From: Paragonimus westermani
Lineage: Eukaryota > Platyhelminthes > Trematoda > Plagiorchiida > Troglotrematidae
Direction: 5' to 3'
Assembly: GCA_008508345.1 (NCBI GenBank)
Contig: QNGE01001302.1
Coordinates: forward strand, 78,703-142,702
Length of the DNA stretch: 64,000 nucleotides
Shown here: positions 11,200-22,200 of the stretch, one piece after another
Position numbering within the stretch: position 1 is the stretch's first letter
Layout: the number at the start of each line of letters is the position of its first letter
Made by a program: the position numbers and the translations under genes
The notes under the pieces: generated by a model
What the model saw: only the letters and a program-made list of their open reading frames with translations
Told to the model about the DNA's origin: nothing
Databases searched by the model: none

Positions 11200-13160
11200 A
11201 CACACATTAATAGTTAAATTTGATACAACCACAACGATTGTGTAGTGAACATCAAACAAAGTCCTGCGGGTGATATTAGACAGCGTTATTTTAATAAATC
11301 AACAAAAAATTGATCATGATTCATTCTGAATTGAAATAGAAACTTTTTTGATTCAATACTGTCAATTTTGAGGATGAAAGCGTTTATTCGCATTGGCTTG
11401 ATGCACTGCGACACTGATGACGTGGTCATCCGAGAGATAAGATGTGATTCCGCCAAACCACAGATGATTGACGTTAACTGATTTTATGTTAGGCATGTCC
11501 ACGTTTTATACTCAGCGAACTGCACAAGTCACAGGTGAATAATTCAAGTATCAACCCTGATTTTCAAACGCTGAAAAGTTTACTATTAGAATGCAATTTC
11601 CTGGTTGGGCAAAAAGTCAGCTCAAAGCTAGACATTGCTTAATTCCATGTGTTAGGCTTCAATAGATCTTAACTGTTTTGATGGTTAATGGTTCGGGCTG
11701 GAGGGACTGCAGTCTTCATTTTAAGCTTATTCAAAATATACGTTCAGAGAGGCTATTGAATCGAAGCGAAATGTTGTCGATAAAGCAAAATGTCACGTTC
11801 TACAAGTTAGTGTGAATATTAAAGATTGCAATTTTCGTTGCACAACTACAAGAAATTATAAGCTCGGTCAGCTTTCTTTACAAATCCATTCCTTCTAACT
11901 TCAGCACATGCCAAAATCCTGGTGTCTACGATGCCTCAGAAAATTACTGTGGAACTTGTAAAAGAAATCGGTGACAAAACTGTCTGTTTTGGAAGGATTT
12001 TCTGCAGAAACAGCCGGTGAGAAATGCCCTTCCTATCTCCCTCTTTCTATGACCTTAATAACACGTTCCGATTAGCTGCTGAAAACACAGTTGAACATGG
12101 TTTGAGTGAGAGAACATACTTTTTTGCCTCAACGTAGCCTTCAACTCAGAAGCTGTATCATGTTGTAACACAGCTTACTGTTTTGTGATTGACGCCGTTA
12201 AAGTTTCTATCTGTGCAAGTTGTGTGCATGACTTACTGGGCGTCTGACTCATACTTTTCTGCTCTCATTGTCATTCCAGATTCTTTCCCTGACCCCGTCC
12301 GTCATAGGAACGCTGTCTGTCGGTGCATCCGCTTCGTTGCGCACTGCACTACATCCTACCATCAATTGTGTAACTGCTGGGTTGGCATGCTCAAGAGGTT
12401 TTAAATCAGGTTTGAAGAAGAACTAGTGATTTCACGAATGTAAAATCAACGGGGCAACAGCAGCACTGTTTTTGACATGACATGCATGAACGTGGAGATG
12501 TCTTGCCACGAAACGATTTCCGTTGGCACATGTGATTCAGAACATGTTTAAATTCTCGACGCGGTAACTGAAGCCTTGTACGCCTTTAGGTGAAGCCGGT
12601 CCGCTCACATTCTAACTCCTCACTGGTGGTTCCGTTTACTTGAGGACATTAACCAGTACTGACCGCCACACAAAACTACTAACATGCGTCAGAAATTAGC
12701 TCACAATTTAACACTACATGTTAAAGCTTCCAGTTGAAATATTAACGAGCTACATAAGGCTACAAAGTTGTTGCTGGATAACGAGAGTAGAAAGTAGGTG
12801 GTTACTTGTTCGCCGGAGTTGGAGTATAGGTTGCAAACGTTACAAAACCCAACGAGATGAGATCATAAGTGAGCATGGATTTAAGTGTATAGGGGTGAGC
12901 AGAGATTTTGGTGAAGTATGAAAATGCCTGCTTTCTTGTTGAGTAACCTGTGTGTGTCTTCTCTCACTTAGGGTTTAAGGACTTTAAATGTACCCTTAAA
13001 CTATCGCATCCATGATTTTCTCATCAACAAAGACAGCGCGATTTTTTCAAACCTACACATGACACCTTCAACAATGTGTCTGGATGTGGGCAAACAAACA
13101 GAAGTTCCTTCGAGTCTTCCGTAAATATAGTCACTAAATTTGGGCGAGACTGTTAGGAGA
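11200..13160. other. No recognisable gene
   Basis: Short open frames at 12189-12404 and 12718-12921 show no family pattern or good splice context. No repeat match found within the window. Confidence 0.4.
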
Positions 13161-13164
13161 CGAG

Positions 13165-13206
13165 TACTGTTAGGTAAGAGCATTTTGTATTGGTTCGTCA
13201 GTATCA
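13165..13206 (-). ncRNA. Decayed hammerhead-like motif, PLE 3' UTR
   Basis: On the minus strand CTGACGA (13201-13195) is intact and is followed by ACCAATAC and AAAA in place of GAAA. Stem III is not kept. It aligns with the motifs at 7011-7047, 50274-50310 and 63700-63736, and so marks the 3' UTR of the PLE at 13.5-15.7 kb. Confidence 0.45.
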
Positions 13207-13296
13207 AATAATGAATAAGGATAACTTTTGGTTTAATGCCTACAATATTTGAGGGCACGTAAACAACGAAACGAACGACAAACATCAAAACATATG

Positions 13297-13512
13297 TTAA
13301 ATAGATTAAGAATAGCACAACGTTAAGAGTAACTTGTAATAGTCTACGTTTCAACCACCTCCAGTTGCCTTCCTCAGGATTTTTGTATCTGAAATGGAAA
13401 TGTATTTGACTTCGAACACAGCACTCCTGAGGAAGGTCACCCGAGTTGGTTGAAACGTAGACTATTACAAGTTGCTTGTAGCTTCGTGTTTTTTCACTCC
13501 ATTTGCCAATAA
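13297..13512. repeat. Inverted repeat at a Penelope-like 5' end, hammerhead-like arms
   Basis: The left arm (13297-13379) and right arm (13425-13512) are inverted copies. Both give TCCTGAGGAAGG, then GGTTGAAACGTAGACTATTA then CAAGTT when read toward the outside; the innermost 50 nt match best. Each arm contains CUGANGA and GAAAC in hammerhead order. A homologous inverted repeat lies at 31501-31684, and both are followed on the plus strand by the same short PLE-like N-terminal coding block. Confidence 0.75.
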
Positions 13513-13513
13513 C

Positions 13514-13583
13514 ATTTTGAACATGGTGGAAAAACTGTTTCACTTCGGTCGTACAAAGTTCAATGCGGATAACCTACAATCAA
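13514..13583 (+). pseudogene. Penelope-like N-terminal start fragment
   Basis: Just right of the inverted repeat the plus strand reads LNMVEKLFHFGRTKFNADNL. The equivalent position at 31.7 kb reads LNMTPKLFNFIRTTFGADIL. Two homologous frames with conserved KLF.F.RT.F.AD.LQ spacing suggest the start of a PLE ORF. It breaks off at about 13583, where a minus-strand PLE 3' end begins. Confidence 0.5.
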
Positions 13584-14486
13584 AACCGACGACCTGAGTG
13601 AAACTCCGCAGCACGCAAAGTTGAAAAATACTTGTTTTCGTACGTGCGACACAGGTTTGAACCGGTTTGTCCCCACCGATTCAGCGGATTTTAGGAACTG
13701 TGGGTTGTAGTGGCGCATTATGATGCTGATGCATGATGACAAGTCCACGATGTGGCCAGCTGACAAGATGTGTCATCCGCTAGACGATGCTGGGGCTTTA
13801 CGGTTCGTCGTGACTACAGTGTCCACTTGCAAAACCTGTTTGTGAACACACTTAATTGCATGTCCCTTCATCCTTTAGTTCATTGATCCCATGTAACTTA
13901 CTTCGCGGCCGTATGACAATTGGTTTGTACAGCGTGGCTTGGGGCCAACAAGTTTAACCTTTTTCGAGTGAAGGCACAGGTAATCCGTGTGTCTGATTCA
14001 ATACCCACAATTTGGCGGTCTTGTAAATCCGTTTAGACCATGTTCCTCTGCAATGTCATGCTATCTCTTCTGAGAAGTAGCTCAACATATACTAATTTTT
14101 TGTAGACGTTATCCTCAGTACTGCCTTGGGTTTAAGTTCGCTGTGACGTTGAATAAAACTTTTGGGGTGTCCATTATTTCCGGAGTCGTCTTCCGCATTC
14201 TTGTTTCTTGTCCAATGCAGTCAGATGTGCAGATGCGACATGTTGTGGTGAACAATGTTCTCACCACAACTCGCTTTTATTCTACCGAATTCAAGCTAGT
14301 GATATGAATACAGTGACCAGACCATATGGCCTCCTATAAATGTTGCCCTATTAATCCATCAATTACTGGTGTGATGAACACATTAATTTAAGGTAGATTT
14401 CACCATCCTGTGTGCCACACGTCACCGTGAGTTCGGGATGGACATCGTTAAGCTGCACGACAGACAGTCTTAATTGCTCCCGATCG
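13584..14486 (-). pseudogene. Penelope-like element: RT end, linker and GIY-YIG C-terminus (copy A of the 855-bp repeat)
   Basis: On the minus strand, across many stops and frame breaks, I can follow QLNDVHPELTVTC, NIYRRPYGLVTVF (for the YRRPTWSGQY block), RTLFTTTCRICTSD, then AELWVLNQTHGLPVPSLEKG and finally GHIVDLSSCISIIMRHYN to NRFKPVSHVRKQ. This is the order of the PLE at 7.1-8.0 kb. 13632-14486 is near-identical to 49288-50142 in reverse orientation and of equal length. The two share stops, so the decay preceded the duplication. Beyond 13632 the PLE homology to the other copy continues at clearly lower identity. Confidence 0.85.
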
Positions 14487-14859
14487 CTTGCATTTTACCC
14501 AAATGAAGCTAGTGACCAGATTACGTGCCGTGCCTCATTGGACTGTTGGCACCAGATAAGGAAGAAATCATTTGTCAAATAGAATGAGAAATCTGCGACC
14601 AGTCAGAAAAGTTCTTTAAAACCGAGCGATTGCGCAATGCCTCAGCTGTGTGGTCTTCCTGAAACCCACAAGTGCGGCATGCATCTTCGACCGATACAGT
14701 TAATGTCTAATTCATCCTAGCATTTCAAAGACAGCCACTCAAAAGTTAGACAAATAGAGTATTATAGACCCGCTGGAGCTTGTGGATCAGTTGGAAAGAA
14801 TCAGTATCATGTATGGATATATATGCTCTATAAGTGTGGAATCGCTCTTTACCAATGTT

Positions 14860-15263
14860 CACACTGACAGAAACCACTGACTGCGTGGGAAATGATTGTT
14901 GTGGAGAATATGTTTCTTTCTATTCAAACCGATTATCACAAAAATCTACCTTCACCGTGTACCTAGTGCGTAAGTCACGATTTCCAAGGCACACTTTGCA
15001 GACAAACTGACTGCCTGGCAACGAATGTTAGCTAGGCCCACTTCTCGTTATTTTCTATGAGCATGTCAGAAGAACTAACTGATACCTTACAACTGTCCTA
15101 CTACAGAAATTATGTAGGTCATACTTCGGTCCTCTCCGAAGATCGAGAGCTACTTGTCATGTGGATTAACAATGTCTACCTCGATTTCACAGTGACATGT
15201 GAAGCACAGGCTGGTGGGAGGTTGCCTCTACCTGTACAGACCCATCACATGAAGCGCCGATAG
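14860..15263 (+). pseudogene. Penelope-like reverse transcriptase core, inverted relative to its neighbours
   Basis: On the plus strand a decayed frame shows a block like GPLLVIF (RT motif B region), then YYRNYVGHTSVLSEDRELL, where YVGH stands for the catalytic Y(V/A)DD box, and then VYLDFTVTCEAQAGGRLP, matching the F.CE...G.LPFLD block after motif C. These are PLE RT motifs B to the end of the palm. Both catalytic aspartates are lost. The parts that should flank it, the RT N-terminal half (15280-15699) and the linker/GIY-YIG part (13584-14486), are on the minus strand, so this piece looks inverted inside one element. Confidence 0.65.
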
Positions 15264-15279
15264 ACGCTTCTCCTCCAGT

Positions 15280-15699
15280 TTACTTTGCAATGTATCTTCC
15301 GCTATTGTAAAGTCGATGTAAATGAAGAACTCTGTGATACCGAACGATGTCTCCCTTCTCTTTCTCCATCCCGATATTTTTCAGTCGGTTTCGGAGTTGA
15401 ACATTGGCCAGATATCGCAGTCGCTTGAATAGATCTGTAACCAAACGGTGCGTCGGTGTTCCTCGGAGGAACACTATTAAATACAGCGGGATGATATCCT
15501 CGTGTACCTACTTTGGTCCGTAGAACTGATTCATGGTTACATCACCATACTGCATAGTCAAACGTTCCTGTTTGCTTATCTCGTACTCATCCTCTAATGT
15601 TTTTGTAGCGGCTTTGATTCTGTTGAATTTTGTACCGAGGTCAGCATTGATTAGGCGATGGGCAGTTGCGTCGCTCAGCGGATGTTCTGTTTTTATCAC
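15280..15699 (-). pseudogene. Penelope-like reverse transcriptase, N-terminal half
   Basis: On the minus strand the frame reads ISKQERLTMQYGDVTMNQFY then GPK, a stop, VHEDIIPLYLIV and RGTPTHRLVTDLFKRLRYLA. This fits the PLE block RxYGLPK(I/V)HKPDIPLRPIVS..GTP.Y.LAK.L...L. The in-frame stop and changed residues show decay. It faces the plus-strand RT core at 14860-15263 across about 17 bases, which places an inversion breakpoint between them. Further upstream (15700-16150) I see no safe PLE motif. Confidence 0.65.
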
Positions 15700-18619
15700 C
15701 GAAGTTTGCCTTGTCTGCAGGTTGAAGGTCTTGTTATCTTATCTAAAATTGTTCAGTGTTTGCTGTTTGGGTTTTGTAAGAGCGTTAGAACGCTTTGTGT
15801 GAATCATAACTGAGATGATAATTTGCCGGATTTGTTGTCGTGCTCAGTGAACAACCGAATACTTAAACCACGAACTCCTGCTACAAACAATCATAATGGA
15901 CTCCACCATTTCCCGGTAATCTACCAGCAAGCGGTAACGCAGCGTTTTTTGAATGGTTTTTGTCAGATGCATGATGGAACCACTTTCACCATTGCTCACT
16001 GTGTGATACACCAGTCTGAAGAATATTCGTTTGTCCCATTTAAACAAAAGTACCGCTTGTTCTTTCTTACGTCTACACAAACTTGGGTGCAGACAGGTCA
16101 GTGGGCTATGACGAGTAGATTTGCACCTTCAGTATCCAGCTTAAATTTATTATAGAGAACTGAATTCCCTTGGCTTAATTCACTGCTGACAAAAAGTGAC
16201 ATTTTGATCAGACTTTTCTGTCACGAATTGTATGGAGCGTTCAGTTGGTAACAATAATGAAAGCAATCAACGACTGGGTTTTAATTAAAAGAAAGCACTG
16301 TTGCCAGACAAGTGAATCCAGTCGGAACCTACACACGAAGGCCGACAGGTGCTGCGAAACCAAAACAGCTGTCCGAATACACTTCGACTTGTACGTGTAC
16401 GGCTGCACTTTCCACAAGCTTGTCGGTTGACTTGTGAACATTAGCAGTCAGAACAGATTGACGAATAAGACAGGGAATGATTGAATGTGTGCACATGAGG
16501 TTGGTACGTGCGATGACGTGACAGACATTCACAACAGAACTAGTGAACCGAAATCCTACCTCGTCTATTGCAAAATATCATGAAAAAAAAATCATCGTGT
16601 TGACCCGGTCTATCCGTTTGACATATTATTAGACAATCTGATTTCAAACTTTCAGTCTCCGAGGCTGTGCCAATCCTTACTCATCGTTCGGCCCTGTGTG
16701 TGTGTGTGCATAAACGGTTGATTCATACGATTTGTCAATCTTAAAATTAATAAGAGAATATCCCCCAATATAAGGCCAAATAACCGACAGTTTCTCTTGT
16801 TGTTGCTTCCGGTATGGTTAAGGTATTATGACAAATTACGAATAAACGATTAGCAAGTCATGATGTATGTTTCGTTTCATGAATGTCAGGCGACTGAAAA
16901 CGAACGTTTCCGTCCTTGTACGCAGATTATCATACGGCGTCACAACACTTCACACCAATCAAGTGCGATATCGACAAGAAGTGTTCTGCGTGATTAGTGG
17001 TTATTTCGTATCCTCGATGCGTGTACCGATGACCTGAACCTATCAGTCCTTGAGTACCGAACTCGTTCACTCCACGTTGCCAAGCCTCTGTCTCCAACCC
17101 TTTTGATGTCTAAATGCTGTACTGTACGTTATTAGCCACTAAACGCGATCGCTGGTAATCAGATATTTGTACACAATTTGGGTCCCTCACAACGAATGGC
17201 TGATACAAAACTGACCAGTAATTTACTCAACTTCTTGTTGGAAATAAGAAAAGTTTTTCTGTAACTACAATTAGTGTACAGCCTTCTCGCCTTATCCATG
17301 TAGCAAATCAAACCTCGCCTGTACGTTAATTGATCACGATTCATTTGCGATGGATTCTTCTACCAATCACCAGATAATTCGTTTTGGGGATCTGACTACA
17401 AGCGTGAACCTATGCCACCTTCGCCGTTGCTTTCCTTTTGTTCACAAGAATTTTCGAAAATTATGGGCATTCTTGTTTAATTCGTGATATTCCGATGTAT
17501 TTTGTCTACCGGCATTCTGACTGCACTATTGGTTACGCACAGTATAAAAGCAATGTAAATATTCACAGAAAGAGGTTGTCCTACTGATTTTATTGCCGGA
17601 TGCACATGAATATCATTAGGAAACTGCATAAAAGATTTCCATCGGTATCCTCTTCTGTTTTGCAGAACTCTCCATCTTCGTTACCCAGAATGTTAATTAG
17701 ATAAAAAGAACCAATCGGCTTCTCCGGGTACAAAGACCTTTTGTCGTTTATGTTGTGCATTCATACATTAACTTTCTACATAACAACACTAACATTTACA
17801 AGTGATGATTGAGGGCTTGCCAAAAAAATCATTATTTGTTGGAAGCTAGTTTGAAATATTCGGAAAATTGCCGAGATAATCGCAGCTGCGCAAAAGTCAA
17901 TACATCAGTTATTTGCTCACTCCTATGGAACTGATGGAAATTGTACGATGGACGATAATGTGCTGTCATGTATTCAGATCGATGGACGCTACCTTTTGGG
18001 GGTTCCGAAAACAGCTTCAGACGATGTTAACATTTAAAACAGATGACTATTAGGAATATTTCGAAGTGGTAATTAAAAATTATCCTCCAAGTTAAGGTTG
18101 TTTGATGGAAGCTAACGTAACTTCAACACAGTAGGAATAGAACCAAATAATTTCAAAATTTTAAGATGAAATAATCACTGCCTGATAGGATGGCGGCACG
18201 TGATGCTTGATTCCTCAGCATTGTGAACAGTGTAATTAGGGGGATAGTATGTACACATTGTAAACATATCTTGCTGGGTGAGTTGACTGTTTCAGTAATA
18301 GGTTGTTTGTTTTACAAGGAAAGACTAGATCTCAAAGGTACAAAAACAGTCGCTTGTGCTCGGATCACCGCAGGGTTATTTTTGCAGACAGACGTTTCTG
18401 GGAACAATGTGTTTTACATAACGGATGATAATGTGGGCTTAACCGCTCCCTATTGTAATTGCTGGATACTTTGTAAATTATATATCAATAACACTATGTA
18501 ATACAACCTGTACCCCTCAATCAAGCGTCCACTCATCTAACCCTGCTTTCAAGAAACCGTACTAATTGACCATGATAAGATCTACGATCCACAAAATTGT
18601 GTCCATACCCATTCCATTG
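15700..18619. other. No recognisable gene
   Basis: An open frame at 15823-16155 (plus) and an overlapping minus frame may include decayed PLE N-terminal sequence but show no motif I trust. The remainder has no gene signal; a short TG run lies near 16698. Confidence 0.35.
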
Positions 18620-18627
18620 CGGCCTCC

Positions 18628-18760
18628 AAGTGATCAACAAATAGGTAGTCATGAAAAATATCCCGTAGCGAATAAGTTCGCTTTCGGTTACTGATCATCA
18701 GGCTAAACACATCACAATTTATATTCCACTTTTACAAGGAAATCATTAAGTGGGTAACTA
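18628..18760 (-). repeat. Short dispersed repeat with hammerhead-like core
   Basis: On the minus strand TTAGC, CTGATGA, TCAGTAACC, GAAA and GCGAACTTATTC then GCTAC are in order. The same arrangement recurs at 33455-33560 and 35245-35320, and a deleted version at 44550-44605. TAGC and GCTA could form stem I, but the segment between the two core boxes does not pair, so a working ribozyme is doubtful. Confidence 0.5.
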
Positions 18761-19298
18761 GAGAACGGACGGCTAATGTTATTAGTCACATCAGTCAGGC
18801 TGTAATAAAATGCCCACATTAACAACATGCATGACAATGTACGGTCCTTCGACAGATGAAATTGATCAGACTGCTCAGACTTGACGTAGAAACAGTGCTG
18901 TCCTCATCCACATCTTGCCGTATTTTCACAAATCTACTTGGTGCATACCCATTCATCCAGAGGGAACGTAACAAACTACTGTTGTTGTTGTTGCACTCTT
19001 CTTGGTACCAAACGATTATGTGTCCTTCGATGAACGCCATTTCTTCATCCGATCACTACTTCATCCGACTCAACACAGTTGCATCGTGACCGGTTGCTAT
19101 GACGATAAAGATCCAGAATTGCTAATCTTTCGAAATATGGAAGGTGGACTGATAAGTCACATGTGTTTATGCAACTAAACACAGGTGGAAACTCTATCAT
19201 CACGCCAGCACTGTGTATGATTAACAATCTGGTCAGTTGTATGAATGGTTTAGTCCTTCTGGATAACATGTTCACTGTATGTATGCGATCCAGACTGT
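18761..19298. other. No recognisable gene
   Basis: Unique-looking sequence that forms the left flank of the LINE. Open frames occur on both strands without a family pattern. Confidence 0.4.
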
Positions 19299-22200
19299 AG
19301 GTAGAATGGTATCACTGTATCAGTGCATGCGTTCTCCTGGTTGTTGGGGCTCTGGTTATTGTGGCCCATTGTCCGCGTGGCGTTCGTGTGTTCGGGGTTC
19401 GTTTTGGCGTCTAATCAATGCGTGTGATGGTGGTTGTCGGTGTGTGACCGAGGAGGCTCGTGGCGTGCGAGTTGTGTATGAGGTAGGTGAGTGTATGAGT
19501 TTGTGCAACCTCCGCGTGGTGGTCAGGCTTGCGTGCTGTTTTGATCCGGAGGGCTGTGCTGACTAGGACTTCGGTCCTTGCGGGTTCAGCCTTATCAGAT
19601 TGGCCGATGGGGAGCAGCCAGACAAAAAGCAGATGCGTGCGTTTGTTGGGCTTGGAGACTGTGTGTTGTGGCTTCGTTGTGGCTTCGTTGGGAAGGTGCC
19701 TGTTTCTGCCTGGACTGACTGTGTGTCTGGTTGCTGGGATCGTGTGTACAGTGGTGTTTGGTGCTGTCGCGTCTGCGTGTGTGTGTGTGTGAGACAGCTG
19801 CTGCCTTGCGGTTCAGGCTTTTTAGCCAAAGGCTTTGGATGAGGGCCCTAATCGCTCTTCTGCACAGGTCTGGGCGTCCTGACAGTATCCGATGCCCATA
19901 CTTACAATGATGATGATACAAACTAAACCGTCGCGCTGGATAAACCGGGTCGCCCTATCTGCTGCACATGGCAGGGTGGATAGGCGAAAACATGCTACTG
20001 CCAAACACTCACCCTCATACTTCCCCCCAATCCCGAGCCCCCGAGCAGATAATGCTCAACTAGGTTTCAGTGCCCAGAAGACCAACTGGAGACAGGCCCG
20101 TGGACGCAACACGCTTACGGTTGGGACGTGGAACGTGCGCACTCTGCTGGATCGATGCAGCGCCACAGAACGGCCGGAACGACGCACCGCCCTGATCGCG
20201 ATGGAACTGCGGCGGTATGGAATCGACGTAGCAGCCTTGAGTGAGACAAGGCTTGCAGACCAAGGTAAGTTGCGGGAAGCAGGCGCCGGGTACACTTTCT
20301 ACTGGATAGGCTACCCGACAGACGGTGTTCGGGAGCATGGTGTCTGTTTTGCAGTCGCTGATCGCATCAATGGTTTGATGATAGGCGAACCGCACGGCAT
20401 CAGCCCCCGAATGCTGTCGATGCGCCTGCGACTCGGTCGAGGTAAGTGTGCTACATTTGTTAGTGTTTATGGTCCAACTATGTGTCACACTGATGATACA
20501 AAGGACCAGTTCTATGATCAGCTGTCCGCCACAATCCGGTCTGCGCCAGTGAATGACCGACTGTTTGTTTTGGGTGACTTGAACGCTAGAGTTGGGCGCG
20601 ACTCTGTAGCTTGGCCGGGAGTCCTCGGACCCTACGGCATTGGTTCAGTCAACGCGAACGGTGATCGTCTGCTGCACCTGTGTGCTACTCACGAGCTGGC
20701 TATCACGAACACCCGATTCCAGCTGGATGCGAGCGACATCACGACGTGGACTCATCCACGAAGCGGTCACCACCACCTACTTGACTACGTGATTGTGCGG
20801 CAGCGCGACATTCGTGAAGTGCGCATCACGCGAGTGATGCGCGGGGCTGAATGTAGCACAGATCATAGGCTGGTCAGGACCAAATTGTTTATCCATGTAC
20901 GCAAGTCCGTTTATTGTAGATCTTTTGGACAACGGCAGAAGCTGGATATCAGAAGGTTGGAGAACTTCGAGACGAAGGCTGCCTTTCAACGTGCAGTCGT
21001 CGCTCGCCTGCACAATGCTCCTGTACCCACTACCCCCGAGGGTATGTGGCAACAACTGAAGAAACAGATTATGGTAGCAGCCACCGAGACGATCGGTGTG
21101 GAGCGCAAGAAACGCCCGGATTGGTTCGATGACAACAACGTGGCTATCTCCAACTTGGTACGAGAGAAGAATGCCGCGTTCGCCACATGCACAATGGACC
21201 CTGGCAATGGAGCGAAGAAGACTAGGTTCCGGAATATCCGCCGTCAACTGGCTGAGCGTGTTCGCGGAATTAAGGACAACTGGTGGAGGAAACAGGGCGA
21301 GCGCATGCAGGGCTTCGCAGATCGTCGGCAACACAAGGAGTTTTACGATTCGCTTAAGGCGATCTTCGGTCCGTCTATCCAGTCTACTAAAGCACTGGTA
21401 GACGTGGACACCGGTTGTTCTTGCAGCCAGCCGGAAGACATCATGGGAATATGGCGCAAACACTTCGGCAGCCTGTTAAACCGCCCTACTACAATTGATT
21501 GGGCGACTGTTAACAGTCTGCCGCAACAGGACGTCAAATCTTCGCTTGCTCTCGCCCCCGACTTGCTGGAGTTGCAGAGGGCGATTGGTCAACTGCGCAA
21601 CGGGAAGGCTGCAGGCGAGGATGGGCTGCCAGGTGAGATCCTGAAGAATGGCGGTCCGGCGTTGGAACGCGCTCTGCTCCAACTGGTTCACTCCATCTGG
21701 GAGCACGAGGTGATGCCGCAAGACTTCAAGGATGCCCTCATCGTACCCTTGTTCAAAGGGAAGGGTAGCAAGCAATGCACCGACAGCTACCGAGGTATCA
21801 GCCTCTTGAGCTGTGCAGGCAAGGTGCTTGCCAGAATCCTCCTGAACCGACTGAATGCGTCCGTTCTGGAGATGAATGTTCCCGAGGAGCAGTGTGGATT
21901 TCGGTCGAGTCGGAGTACAATCGACCTGGTGTTTGCTGCTCGACAGCTTCAGGAGAAGTGCCGAGAACGGAATCAGCCCTTGTATGCCCTGTTCGTGGAC
22001 TTCACCAAAGCGTTCGATTCCGTGAACCGCGAGGCGCTGTGGACGGTGCTTGGTAAGTTTGGATGTCCAGGTAAGTTCGTCAATATGGTTAGATTGTTGC
22101 ATGCGGGCATGAAGGCGAAGGTGCAATCGTGTGGATCGACCTCTGATGATTTCGACATCGTCACTGGCGTGAAGCAGGGTTGTGTTCTAGCCCCAGCCCT

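Noticed and set aside
13001..13543. 180-codon minus-strand open frame
   Set aside because: It runs across the PLE 3' UTR motif and both arms of the inverted repeat, so it is a chance frame through repeat DNA.
19563..19921. Minus-strand His/Thr/Gln-rich open frames
   Set aside because: They are the antisense of the TG-rich LINE 5' UTR.
20777..22126. Long minus-strand open frames (up to 228 codons)
   Set aside because: They are antisense shadows of the LINE coding frame.
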